64,000 nt of DNA from Nocardia huaxiensis (GTDB lineage: Bacteria > Actinomycetota > Actinomycetes > Mycobacteriales > Mycobacteriaceae). This document shows positions 25,389-34,010 of the stretch, one piece after another. Position 1 is the stretch's first letter. Each line of letters opens with the position of its first letter. The notes under the pieces were generated by a model that saw nothing but the letters and a program-made list of their open reading frames with translations, ran no database searches and had not been told where the DNA came from. The stretch is taken from contig NZ_CP059399.1 of assembly GCF_013744875.1 (NCBI RefSeq), positions 1,798,001 through 1,862,000 on the forward strand. Reading direction: 5' to 3'. The position numbers and the translations under genes were made by a program.

Positions 25389-27440
25389 ATGAGGAACGCT
25401 CTACGGGCCACACTGGCCGCCGGCGTCGCCGCGCTGCTCGTGCCCTTGACCGGCATCACAGCCGACGCGGGTCCCACCGCGGGCACCCCTGACGGCGGGG
25501 CCGCGGGCGCGGCCTGGACCGCCACCCAGGACGGGGCCCAGCAATACCCGAATGTCTTCATCGAATGGGACGTGCCCATCACGATGAGCGACGGCACCGT
25601 CCTCAAGGGCAATGTGTACCACCCGGCCGATGCCGCCGGACGGCCCATCACCGAGCCGACTCCGACCGTCATCAACCTCACCCCGTACACGAAACTTGTT
25701 TCGAACGTGGCGGATTCGGCCTTCGCGATCCCCGGCCTGGGCGACGCGCTGCTGAATCTGTTCCAGAGCATCAACCTCACGGGCACCCCGATCTCCGGTT
25801 TCGGCGAACTGCTGAACGCGGCGGGCAACGGCGAACTCCGCAACTTCTCCGTCGACCGCCAGCTCATCAAGTCCGGCTACACGCAGGTCGTCGTGGACGT
25901 GCGCGGCACCGGCTTCTCGCAGGGCCAGTGGGACATGCTGCGCCAGCGCGAGCAGCAGGACACCGTCGAGGTCATCGACTGGGCGTCCAAGCAGGGCTGG
26001 TCCAACGGCCGCATCGGCATGAACGGCCTGTCCTACAGCGCCATCAACCAGGTGCAGGCCGCCGAGAAGCGGCCGCCCGCGCTGCAGGCCATCTTCCCGG
26101 TGGTGCCCGGCAGCGACCTGGTCGACGATGTGCTCGCGCCCGGCGGCGGCTTCGGCTTCAACTTCATCCCGCTGTGGCTGGCCGCCATCAACGGCACCAA
26201 GCTGCTGCCGGATCTGACCGCCATCGCGCAGGGCAGGTTCGACTTCACGTGGTTGCAGGATCGCGTCGCCGACCCGTTCACCTACATGGACGTGCTCATG
26301 GCCGCCTACACCACCACCGATATGGCCAATGCCGATCCGCGGCTGAAGGATCTGTTCAACGAACTGTCCGCGGCGCGGCAGGGCTGGCTGGGCGATCCGA
26401 GCCGGATCCAGGTGCCGACCTTCGTCGTCGGCGGCTGGCACGACCTGTTCACCTACTCGGAATCGCAGATCTACAACGAGATTCCGCTGCCCGCCGGGCA
26501 GAAGCAGCTGCTCATGGGCAACACGTACCACATCACCTCGGGCGCCGACGTGAACAAGCCCGGCGCCCCGCCGCGGCTGGACGTGCTGCAGCGCGCCTGG
26601 TTCGACAAGTGGCTCAAGGGCATCGACAACGGCATCGACGGCTACGGTCCGGTGACCCTCAAGCAGCAGGGCGGCGGCTGGGCCACCATGAACGGATTCG
26701 GTGACTCCGCACCGGTTTCCGAGGCCGCCGAACACCGGCGCATGTACCTGTCGGCGCAGCGCAGCGGCACCGCCAACAGCGTCTACGACGGCTCGCTCAC
26801 CGGCGACGCCAATGGCGACGACGCGCGGCTGACGGTCTCGCCCGGCCTGACCACACTGTGCTCCAATGACGCGGCCCAGGGCACGGCGGGCTTCCTGAAC
26901 CTGATCGACCTGTGCGCCAAGGACTCTCGCGTCGCCGAGACCAATGCGCTCACCTTCACCAGTGCCCCGGTGCTGGAGGCGACCACCATCTCGGGTCCGA
27001 TCGCGGTGCACCTCGAGACCGTTCAGGACGCCGAGGACGGCTACTGGACCGTCACCGTGAACGACGTTGCGCCCGACGGCACGTCGACCGTGCTGTCCTC
27101 GGGTCAGCTGCTGGCCTCGCTGCGGGCCATCGACGAGTCCGAGAGCAGTCGCTCCGCCAACGGCGACTACACCGACCCGCGCTCCTACACCTCCACCGAG
27201 CGGGCGCTGCCCGTGGTGCCGGGTGAGGTCACCACGCTCGACATCGCCGTCAGCGCAACGGAAGCCGTGCTGCAGCCGGGCCACCGCCTGCGGGTGGACG
27301 TCTTCGCGGGCAACTTCCCGAAGGGCCTGCCCATCCTCCCCATGCTCCTCGACACGGGTCTGAAGCCGCAGCACGTGCAACTGGATCCGAACCGTCCGAG
27401 CTTCGTGAATATCCCGGTCCGCGGAAACTCCGGTTGGTGA
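25389..27440 (+). CDS. Secreted CocE/NonD-type hydrolase, copy 1
   Basis: A 683-residue secreted alpha/beta hydrolase of the X-Pro dipeptidyl-peptidase (S15)/CocE type. A signal peptide (ALRATLAAGVAALLVPLTG) comes first. The hydrolase domain has VPITMSDGTVLKGNVYHPAD, VVVDVRGTGFSQG and the nucleophile Ser in MNGLSYSAIN. The likely Asp lies in VGGWHDLFTY, and a His lies in GNTYHIT. A C-terminal jelly-roll with FTSAPVLEATTISGPIAVHL follows. Substrates of relatives are peptides, cocaine-like esters or cephalosporin esters; none can be assigned. GAGAGGTGG precedes the ATG. Copy 2 follows. Confidence 0.87.
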   Translation: MRNALRATLAAGVAALLVPLTGITADAGPTAGTPDGGAAGAAWTATQDGAQQYPNVFIEWDVPITMSDGTVLKGNVYHPADAAGRPITEPTPTVINLTPYTKLVSNVADSAFAIPGLGDALLNLFQSINLTGTPISGFGELLNAAGNGELRNFSVDRQLIKSGYTQVVVDVRGTGFSQGQWDMLRQREQQDTVEVIDWASKQGWSNGRIGMNGLSYSAINQVQAAEKRPPALQAIFPVVPGSDLVDDVLAPGGGFGFNFIPLWLAAINGTKLLPDLTAIAQGRFDFTWLQDRVADPFTYMDVLMAAYTTTDMANADPRLKDLFNELSAARQGWLGDPSRIQVPTFVVGGWHDLFTYSESQIYNEIPLPAGQKQLLMGNTYHITSGADVNKPGAPPRLDVLQRAWFDKWLKGIDNGIDGYGPVTLKQQGGGWATMNGFGDSAPVSEAAEHRRMYLSAQRSGTANSVYDGSLTGDANGDDARLTVSPGLTTLCSNDAAQGTAGFLNLIDLCAKDSRVAETNALTFTSAPVLEATTISGPIAVHLETVQDAEDGYWTVTVNDVAPDGTSTVLSSGQLLASLRAIDESESSRSANGDYTDPRSYTSTERALPVVPGEVTTLDIAVSATEAVLQPGHRLRVDVFAGNFPKGLPILPMLLDTGLKPQHVQLDPNRPSFVNIPVRGNSGW

Positions 27441-27463
27441 TTCCGCCCCATCGGGAATGAAAT

Positions 27464-27508
27464 CCCCGGATGTGCCCAATGTCGTGCACATCCGGGGTTT
27501 CTCTTTTG
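27464..27508 (+). terminator. Intrinsic terminator
   Basis: CCCCGGATGTGC / GCACATCCGGGG form a 12-bp stem, extendable with one bulge through flanking A/T bases, followed by TTTCTCTTTT. Confidence 0.75.
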
Positions 27509-27608
27509 TGCACTTTCATGAATTCCGGCCGGAACTGTCCCAGACTGTTCCGGGCTGTCCTAGGTTCGGAATGTTCTCTGTCCGAGATAGGAAAGTGGTT
27601 GGAGCACA

Positions 27609-29648
27609 ATGCGTCTCCTGTTGAGATCTCTCGTTGCCGTCACGGCGGCGATCGCGCTCACCCAGTTCGTCGCTCCGGCATCGACCGCCGCGGAATCGAC
27701 CGGGCCTGACGGCGGCGCGGCCGGCGCACAATGGACCGCGGCGGAAGACGGTCCACAGACCTATCCCAACGTGTACATCGAATGGGACGTGCCGATCACC
27801 ATGAGTGACGGCACGGTATTGAAGGCCAATGTCTACCACCCGGCCGATGCCGCGGGGCGGCCCATCGCCGACCCCACGCCGACCATCGTGAACTTCACGC
27901 CGTACACCAAACTCGGCTCGATGATCGCGGATTCGATGCTCTCGATTCCCGGACTGTCGGACATGGTCGTGCAGCTGTTCCGGAACATCGACCTCACCGG
28001 AACGCCGATCTCCGGGCTCACCGATCTCACCAAGGCGCTCGGCGGCGGATTGCTGCGCACCTTCACCGTGGACCGGCAGCTCATCAAGTCCGGGTACACG
28101 CAGGTCGTCGTCGACGTGCGCGGAACCGGCTTCTCCCAAGGGATCTGGGACGTGCTCGGCCCCCGCGAACAGCTCGACACCGTGGAAACCATCGACTGGG
28201 CGTCCCGCCAGTCCTGGTCCACCGGCGATATCGGCCTGACCGGCATCTCCTACTCCGGCCTCAACCAGTTGCAGGCCGCCGCGAAGAACCCGCCGGCCCT
28301 GCAGGCCATCTTCCCGGTTGTGCCCAGCCGCAACCCTTTCCGCGATCTGGTAGCGCCCGGCGGCGCTGTCGGCGTCACCTTCATGCCCATGTGGCTGGCC
28401 GCGGTGAACGGCGGAAAACTCGTGCCCGATATGACCGCCCTGCTCCAGGGCCGCTTCGACATGGCCTGGCTCGCAAGCCGTCTGGCCGACCCGTTCACCT
28501 TCGTCGACGCCCTGCTGGAGATCTTCCTGCAACCGGACATCGACCAGCTCAGCCCGAAGGTACGCCAGCTCCTCGACTCCGGCGGCGACCTGCGCCGGTC
28601 CTGGGAGACCGATCCCGCCCAGATCACCGTGCCCACCTTCATCACCGGCGGCTGGCACGACGTCTTCGTCGCCTCCCAGGCCGACGTCTACCGCCGCCTC
28701 GCCGTGCCGCCCGGCCAGAAGCAGATCCTGATCGGCGACGGCTACCACATCTCCAACGGCAACGAATCCGGCCGCCCCGGTCAGCCCCCGCGCATGGACG
28801 TCCTGCAGCGCGCCTGGTTCGACAAGTGGCTCAAGGGCATCGACAACGGCATCGACACCTACGGCCCCGTCACCATGAAGGAGCAGGGCGGCGCGTGGAT
28901 CACGGCCTCCGGCTTCCCCGACGAGGACGCCATCGAGCACCAGCGCATGTATCTGTCGCCCGTCTCCAGCGGCACCGGCGGGCACAGCGTCCACGATGGC
29001 TCCCTGTTCACCGCCCCCAGCGAGTGGCCCGAAACCCTCACCGTCGCACCGGGTCTCACCGGTCTGTGCTCCCGTGACGCCGCCCAGGAAACCATCGGCA
29101 TAGTTTCGGTCATCGACGCCTGCGGCAAGGACTCCCGCATCTGGGAATCCAACGGCCTCACCTTCACCAGCGCCCCGGTCGGCTCGGCGACCACCATCTC
29201 CGGCCCAATAGCCGTGCACCTCAACACCGTTCACGACACCGCCGACGGCTACTGGGTCGCCACGGTCAACGACGTGGCCCCCGACGGCACCTCGGTCACC
29301 CTGTCCTCCGGCCAGCTCGTCGCCTCCCTGCGCGCGATCGACGAATCCCGCAGCACTCGTTCCCCCAACGGCGACTACACCGACCCCGTCCCCGACCTGT
29401 CCCTGGACACCCGGCAGCGCACCGAGCCGGGAGTCCCTGTCACCCTGGACATCTCGATCGCCGGCGTGGACGCCGTCCTCCAACCGGGCCACCGCCTCCG
29501 CGTGGACGTCTACGCCGGCAACTTCCCCAAGGGCCTCCCACCCCTGGCCATCCTCCTGGACAGCGGCCTCCGCCCCCAGCACCTGCTCCTCGACCCCGCC
29601 GAACCCAGCTACGTGAACATCCCGCTGCGCGGGAATCCCGGCTGGTGA
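27609..29648 (+). CDS. Secreted CocE/NonD-type hydrolase, copy 2
   Basis: A 679-residue paralogue of the preceding gene with the same architecture. It has a signal peptide (LLRSLVAVTAAIALTQFV), VPITMSDGTVLKANVYHPAD, VVVDVRGTGFSQG, the nucleophile in LTGISYSGLN, TGGWHDVFVA and GDGYHISNGN, and a C-terminal jelly-roll ending VNIPLRGNPGW. Both copies end in the same block (VNIP-R-N-GW). Differences concentrate around residues 150-330, where the cap domain would be. A terminator and about 100 bp separate the copies, so each has its own promoter. Export to the cell envelope is expected. Confidence 0.87.
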   Translation: MRLLLRSLVAVTAAIALTQFVAPASTAAESTGPDGGAAGAQWTAAEDGPQTYPNVYIEWDVPITMSDGTVLKANVYHPADAAGRPIADPTPTIVNFTPYTKLGSMIADSMLSIPGLSDMVVQLFRNIDLTGTPISGLTDLTKALGGGLLRTFTVDRQLIKSGYTQVVVDVRGTGFSQGIWDVLGPREQLDTVETIDWASRQSWSTGDIGLTGISYSGLNQLQAAAKNPPALQAIFPVVPSRNPFRDLVAPGGAVGVTFMPMWLAAVNGGKLVPDMTALLQGRFDMAWLASRLADPFTFVDALLEIFLQPDIDQLSPKVRQLLDSGGDLRRSWETDPAQITVPTFITGGWHDVFVASQADVYRRLAVPPGQKQILIGDGYHISNGNESGRPGQPPRMDVLQRAWFDKWLKGIDNGIDTYGPVTMKEQGGAWITASGFPDEDAIEHQRMYLSPVSSGTGGHSVHDGSLFTAPSEWPETLTVAPGLTGLCSRDAAQETIGIVSVIDACGKDSRIWESNGLTFTSAPVGSATTISGPIAVHLNTVHDTADGYWVATVNDVAPDGTSVTLSSGQLVASLRAIDESRSTRSPNGDYTDPVPDLSLDTRQRTEPGVPVTLDISIAGVDAVLQPGHRLRVDVYAGNFPKGLPPLAILLDSGLRPQHLLLDPAEPSYVNIPLRGNPGW

Positions 29649-29741
29649 ACCGGCGGTATTGATCCGGCGGCTATCCAATCCTTATCGACGGCCGCGACCA
29701 TGGTCTGCCTGGTTCGGGAGATGTGTGGTGGAGATCGAGCT

Positions 29742-31232
29742 GTGAGCAGTGACGAGGATGCGACGTTCGCGGGTTACCACCTCGAGCGTCGCATCGGCAG
29801 TGGCGGCATGGGCACCGTGTACGTGGCACGGCACCCACGCCTGCCACGCCTGGACGCGGTGAAGATTATGGCGGACCGGCACAGTGGTGATGCCGGGTTC
29901 CGCGCCCGATTCCTGAGGGAGGCCGAATTCGCCACGCGGGTACAGCATCCGAATCTGGTGCCCGTCTACGACCGCGGCGAATACGACGGCCGATTGTGGA
30001 TCTCGATGCCGTATGTGAACGGTGTCGACCTGGCACGGGTGATCGACCGCCATCCCGCGGGGCTCGGCGTCGACCGCGCCGTGCGGATCCTCACCGAGAC
30101 GGCGGCGGGACTCGACGAGGTCCATCGATCCGGACTGTTGCACCGCGATGTGAAACCAGCCAATATCCTGCTGGCCGAACAGGCCGACGGCACCGACCGG
30201 GTCCACGTATCCGATTTCGGAATTGCGCGCCCCACAGACGATTCCACCACCCTCACCGGTTCTGGCGGGCCGACCGGAACGCTGGCGTACGCGGCCCCGG
30301 AGCAGATCAGCGGGGGACCGATCGATCGACGCGCGGACGTATACGCGCTGGGCTGCACGCTTTTTCAGATGCTGACCGGCAGTGTGCCCTTCCCGGACGG
30401 AGGTCCGGCCGCGGTCATGTACGCCCACCTGTACCAGCCGCCGCCGCGCCCGTCCGCGCGTAATGCCTTGGTGCCGAGCTGTTTCGATTCCGTGATCGCC
30501 ACCGCGCTGGCCAAGAGCCCCGCGGATCGGTACCCGAGTTGCGGTGCGCTCGCGGCGGCCGCGCACCGCGCCGCGACGGGTGCGGACGTGTCGCCTCGGG
30601 CAGGGCGGGCTCGGCGTGGGCGCCGGATGGTTCTCGCCGGGGCCATTGCCGCAGCGCTCGCCGTCACCGTGGCGGCGACGGTGTACGCGATACGCACCGA
30701 GACGCCGGGCGGCGTGGACGCCGGACGAATCCCCCGAACCGACATCGCCGAACCGGCGCACTGGGGCAAGTACGGATATATCGCCGAGACCTTTCCGGCC
30801 CTGTTGCCGCCCAGCCCGATCAGTGCCGGATACCAGAACATCACGGCGTGCTCGCCGGAGGACGACACCGACCGTGAGCTCGCACTCGACGACGAAGTCG
30901 CCGTCGGAACCCTGTTCTGCCTGGGCGATCTCGATCCGGTGCACTCGGTGGAGGTGACCTGCCGCGCCGACCGGCAGCCCATCGAACCCGAACGATCTTT
31001 CGCCACCGTGGAGGGTGACGCTGTGTGGACCAGGCCCTCCGGCTCGGGGCATCTGTTCTGGGGCACCCACCTCTACACCCACTCCGGAACCTATCTCGAC
31101 GGAAAGGTGTGGGGGGAACTCGACGTCTACTTCGACGACGCGAATCGCAACTTCTGCCGGATCCATGTGGTGGGTATCGGGCCGACCGGAGCCGCGCTGC
31201 GGGATCGGTGGTGGAACGATGCGCCGATCTGA
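29742..31232 (+). CDS. Ser/Thr protein kinase with a four-Cys extracellular domain, kinase 1
   Basis: A 496-residue transmembrane PknB-type kinase with a complete catalytic set: Gly loop GSGGMG (19-24), Lys41, HRD 134-136, Lys138, Asn141, DFG 158-160 and APEQ. A transmembrane helix follows at about 296-317 (VLAGAIAAALAVTVAATVYA). The external domain of about 150 residues runs from WGKYGYIAETFPALLPPSP to DRWWNDAPI with four conserved Cys. It is not a PASTA domain. GTG 29742 follows GGTGGAG. The end overlaps the lipoprotein start by 14 bp. It is first in a four-gene operon with two paralogous kinases; the outside domain presumably senses a ligand. Confidence 0.85.
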   Translation: MSSDEDATFAGYHLERRIGSGGMGTVYVARHPRLPRLDAVKIMADRHSGDAGFRARFLREAEFATRVQHPNLVPVYDRGEYDGRLWISMPYVNGVDLARVIDRHPAGLGVDRAVRILTETAAGLDEVHRSGLLHRDVKPANILLAEQADGTDRVHVSDFGIARPTDDSTTLTGSGGPTGTLAYAAPEQISGGPIDRRADVYALGCTLFQMLTGSVPFPDGGPAAVMYAHLYQPPPRPSARNALVPSCFDSVIATALAKSPADRYPSCGALAAAAHRAATGADVSPRAGRARRGRRMVLAGAIAAALAVTVAATVYAIRTETPGGVDAGRIPRTDIAEPAHWGKYGYIAETFPALLPPSPISAGYQNITACSPEDDTDRELALDDEVAVGTLFCLGDLDPVHSVEVTCRADRQPIEPERSFATVEGDAVWTRPSGSGHLFWGTHLYTHSGTYLDGKVWGELDVYFDDANRNFCRIHVVGIGPTGAALRDRWWNDAPI

Positions 31233-32490
31233 CCCATCCGGTCGCGGCGTTCGTCGTCGCGATGCCGTGATATCCAGGGCGGCAGTCATATTCGCGGTCG
31301 CTGTGGCAGCGCTGGCCGCCACGGGCTGCACTGTTGCCGGACATCCCGGGCCGGTGCGTGTGGACGCCATCGCATTGGACACGGGCGCCTACGGCACGGA
31401 CCCGCTCGCGGCGCCGACCGGCAGCGAACGCTACGGGCGGTTGCTGGAATCGGTCCGGATGGGCGAGGCGATGCTGGACCCGGTCGACGCGGATTCGGCG
31501 CTGACCCATTCGACCGGCGGTTTCACCCTCACGGTGGTGCCCACCCCGGCGAAGGCGACCGCCATGCTCTCCTCGGCAGTACGAGAAGTGCTGGAGCGCA
31601 ATGGATTGCTGGCGGGTGCGGCGGTCGGCGGCAGCGACAAGGAGTGCGGAAGGCGGGGGCCGGTCGCCGGAGAGTCGCGCGTGCTGACCGTGCTGGCGCT
31701 GCGCTTCCCCGACACCGATTCCGCGGCACGCGCCGCCCGCGAGATCGACTCCGCCGACGCTGCCGTGAGTGCCGAGAACGTTGCCGTGACGATACCGGAC
31801 TACCCTGCCGCACAGGCACATTGGCGGCCGCAGGTGCCCACGCTCGCCGCGACCCTCGCGCACGGGCCGTTCGTCGTCAGCGTCCTCGCCGGGCACACCG
31901 CCACCGATCTCACCGTTTTGACCGCCCTGGCGCGTACGGCATTCGGACTACAGCTGCCCCTGCTGGACGCCTTCGACCCCACCCCGCGCGACCGGATCGC
32001 GACACTGCCACTGGATCCCGAGGGCATGTTGCGGCTCATGGTGCCGGAAGCCCCGGCGCGCTGGCCGTATCCCGGCGCGACATCGCTGACCGGGCGGCAG
32101 GAAGCGGGCTGGTACAACGCCACCCACGCCACGGGCATGACGTGGGGACCGCGCGCCACCGGACTGATCACCGGTCGCAGACAGGACGGGCCCGAGCGTC
32201 TGGCCTTCAACGGCTACAACATGCTGACCCGATTCCCGGACGCGGTAGCGGCCCGCAGGAATCACGCGGCGGGCCTCGACCGCGGTCTGCGGGAGGTTCC
32301 GGCTCCCACCGGACTGCCCGATACGCGCTGCCTCGAGGAAATCCAGCCCACCGGCCTGGGAAACAACAGGTACGAGTGCTGGGTCCTGTACGGCCGCTAC
32401 CGGGCCGTCGTCATCGGCCGTGACCTGGCCAATGTGCGGCAGCGCACTACGGCCCAGTACGCCCTGCTCGTGAACGGTTATGACCTGTGA
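31219..32490 (+). CDS. Lipoprotein between two kinases (DUF7373-like)
   Basis: A 423-residue lipoprotein. The signal peptide has the lipobox LAATGC, and the mature start is CTVAGHPGP. Blocks such as VDAIALDTGAYGTDPLAAP and ERYGRLLESVRMGEAMLDPV resemble a lipoprotein family common in Nocardia that I know as DUF7373. The start ATG lies inside the last codons of kinase 1 (overlap 14 bp), and its stop overlaps the GTG of kinase 2 by 4 bp. Tight coupling suggests it works with the kinases, perhaps as ligand-binding partner of the external domains; that is inference. Confidence 0.82.
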   Translation: MRRSDPSGRGVRRRDAVISRAAVIFAVAVAALAATGCTVAGHPGPVRVDAIALDTGAYGTDPLAAPTGSERYGRLLESVRMGEAMLDPVDADSALTHSTGGFTLTVVPTPAKATAMLSSAVREVLERNGLLAGAAVGGSDKECGRRGPVAGESRVLTVLALRFPDTDSAARAAREIDSADAAVSAENVAVTIPDYPAAQAHWRPQVPTLAATLAHGPFVVSVLAGHTATDLTVLTALARTAFGLQLPLLDAFDPTPRDRIATLPLDPEGMLRLMVPEAPARWPYPGATSLTGRQEAGWYNATHATGMTWGPRATGLITGRRQDGPERLAFNGYNMLTRFPDAVAARRNHAAGLDRGLREVPAPTGLPDTRCLEEIQPTGLGNNRYECWVLYGRYRAVVIGRDLANVRQRTTAQYALLVNGYDL

Positions 32491-34010
32491 TATCCGGAAG
32501 CCTCACCCCCGGAACGATATTCGCCGGATATCGAATCGAGCGCGTGCTGGGCAGTGGCGGCATGGGCGCGGTGTATCTGGCGGCGCATCCCCGGCTGCCG
32601 CGCCGCGACGCGCTGAAGGTGCTGCCCGCCCGGCACGGCGACGATCCCGGATTCCGGGCCCGATTCCTCCGTGAGGCCGAACTGGCGACCCGCCTGGACC
32701 ATCCGAATATCGTCGCCGTGCGCGACCGGGGCGTCGAAGACGGTTGCCTCTGGATCACCATGCAATTCGTCGACGGCATGGACGCCGCCGAGCTGCTGGG
32801 CGGACACCCGAACGGGCTGCCCGTTCCCACGGCGCTGCACATCGTCGCCGAAACCGCCTGCGGCCTGGACGAAGCCCACCGCGCCGGGTTGCTGCACCGC
32901 GATGTCAAACCCGGCAATATTCTGCTCGAGCCGCAATCCGCCGGTCCGGATCGCGTCTATGTCACCGACTTCGGGATCGCCCGGGCCACGCGGGAGGACA
33001 CCAGGCTCACCGAGACCGGGACGGTGCTGGCGACGCTCGCCTACGCCGCCCCCGAGCAGATCGCGGCCTCTGCCACCCTCGACCACCGGGTGGATGTGTA
33101 CGCCCTCGGCGCCACGCTCTACGAATTGCTCACCGGCCGTAAGCCTTTCCCCCGCCCGACAGCCGCCGCCGTCATGCACGCGCACTTGTGCGAGCCCGCA
33201 CCGCGCGTGACCGAACACGCACCCCACCTCCCGTCCGCCATCGACGAGGTGATCGGCCGGGCGATGGCGAAGCGGCCCGAGGATCGCTATCCGACCTGCG
33301 GTGACCTCGTCGCGGCCGTGCGGGCGGCGATGCACGGGCAGGTCTTGCCGCCGTTGCCCGCGATGCGGCCGTCCGGCCGGAACCGGCGGGCGGGGTGGCG
33401 TATCGGTATCGCCGGGACCGTCGTGGCCATGGCCGCCGGAGCGGGTGTCGTTGCGCTGCAGAACTACTCGGAGGACGAGACCGGTGCGGCCCAGGGCATG
33501 CCGAATGCCACGACCACACCGGCATCGCCGGCGCCGAGCCCGGGTGGTGGCGGGATCGGCTGGGGCGGATATCAATTCGTGGTCGACGCACTGCCATCGC
33601 TCTTGCCGGCGACCCCGATGACCAGCGGTCACCAGGGCATCCGCTGCATCCCGGTCGACGCGGACCTGCGTCAGATCGCGATCTCCGCCGCCACCGGCTC
33701 GGAAGTCCGTCTGCACTGCAGGGGAAACAAGGATCCGCTGGACTGGATGCTCTTGAGCTGCAATGCGAATCGGTACCCCCGGTCCATGCCGCAGTACGCC
33801 GATGTCACGGTGCAGGGTGACGAGCGGTGGGAGCGCTCGTCCGGTCGCGGCCGGGTGGTGTGGGGCACCGCCCCGAGCCCCGCCGGCACCTCGGGCGTTC
33901 TGGACGTTCTATTCGATGATCCCGCACGGAACTTCTGTCTGTTGAACGTCTACGGCGGCACCGAGGGGCAGATCCTCGCTGACCGATGGTGGCGCGATGC
34001 GCCGCTCTGA
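32487..34010 (+). CDS. Ser/Thr protein kinase with a four-Cys extracellular domain, kinase 2
   Basis: A 507-residue paralogue of kinase 1. Gly loop GSGGMG (22-27), Lys44, HRD 137-139, Lys141, Asn144, DFG and APEQ are all present. The transmembrane helix is at about 308-328, and a Pro/Thr/Gly linker follows. The external domain starts WGGYQFVVDALPSLLPATP and ends ADRWWRDAPL, with Cys in IRC, LHCRGN, LSCNAN and NFC. The closest match is the pseudokinase downstream: both share LWITMQFVDG. The GTG start overlaps the lipoprotein stop; the end overlaps the pseudokinase start by 14 bp, copying the junction seen after kinase 1. Confidence 0.86.
   Translation: MISGSLTPGTIFAGYRIERVLGSGGMGAVYLAAHPRLPRRDALKVLPARHGDDPGFRARFLREAELATRLDHPNIVAVRDRGVEDGCLWITMQFVDGMDAAELLGGHPNGLPVPTALHIVAETACGLDEAHRAGLLHRDVKPGNILLEPQSAGPDRVYVTDFGIARATREDTRLTETGTVLATLAYAAPEQIAASATLDHRVDVYALGATLYELLTGRKPFPRPTAAAVMHAHLCEPAPRVTEHAPHLPSAIDEVIGRAMAKRPEDRYPTCGDLVAAVRAAMHGQVLPPLPAMRPSGRNRRAGWRIGIAGTVVAMAAGAGVVALQNYSEDETGAAQGMPNATTTPASPAPSPGGGGIGWGGYQFVVDALPSLLPATPMTSGHQGIRCIPVDADLRQIAISAATGSEVRLHCRGNKDPLDWMLLSCNANRYPRSMPQYADVTVQGDERWERSSGRGRVVWGTAPSPAGTSGVLDVLFDDPARNFCLLNVYGGTEGQILADRWWRDAPL

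Noticed and set aside
25401..27491. 696-residue minus-strand open frame opposite the first CocE/NonD gene
   Set aside because: High third-position GC on the true strand creates such shadows; it has no domains and contains long Gly/Arg/Gln runs. The similar frame at 27516-29678 is rejected for the same reason.
29682..31382. 566-residue minus-strand open frame opposite kinase 1
   Set aside because: Kinase motifs on the plus strand are unambiguous, and the antisense product shows no domain.
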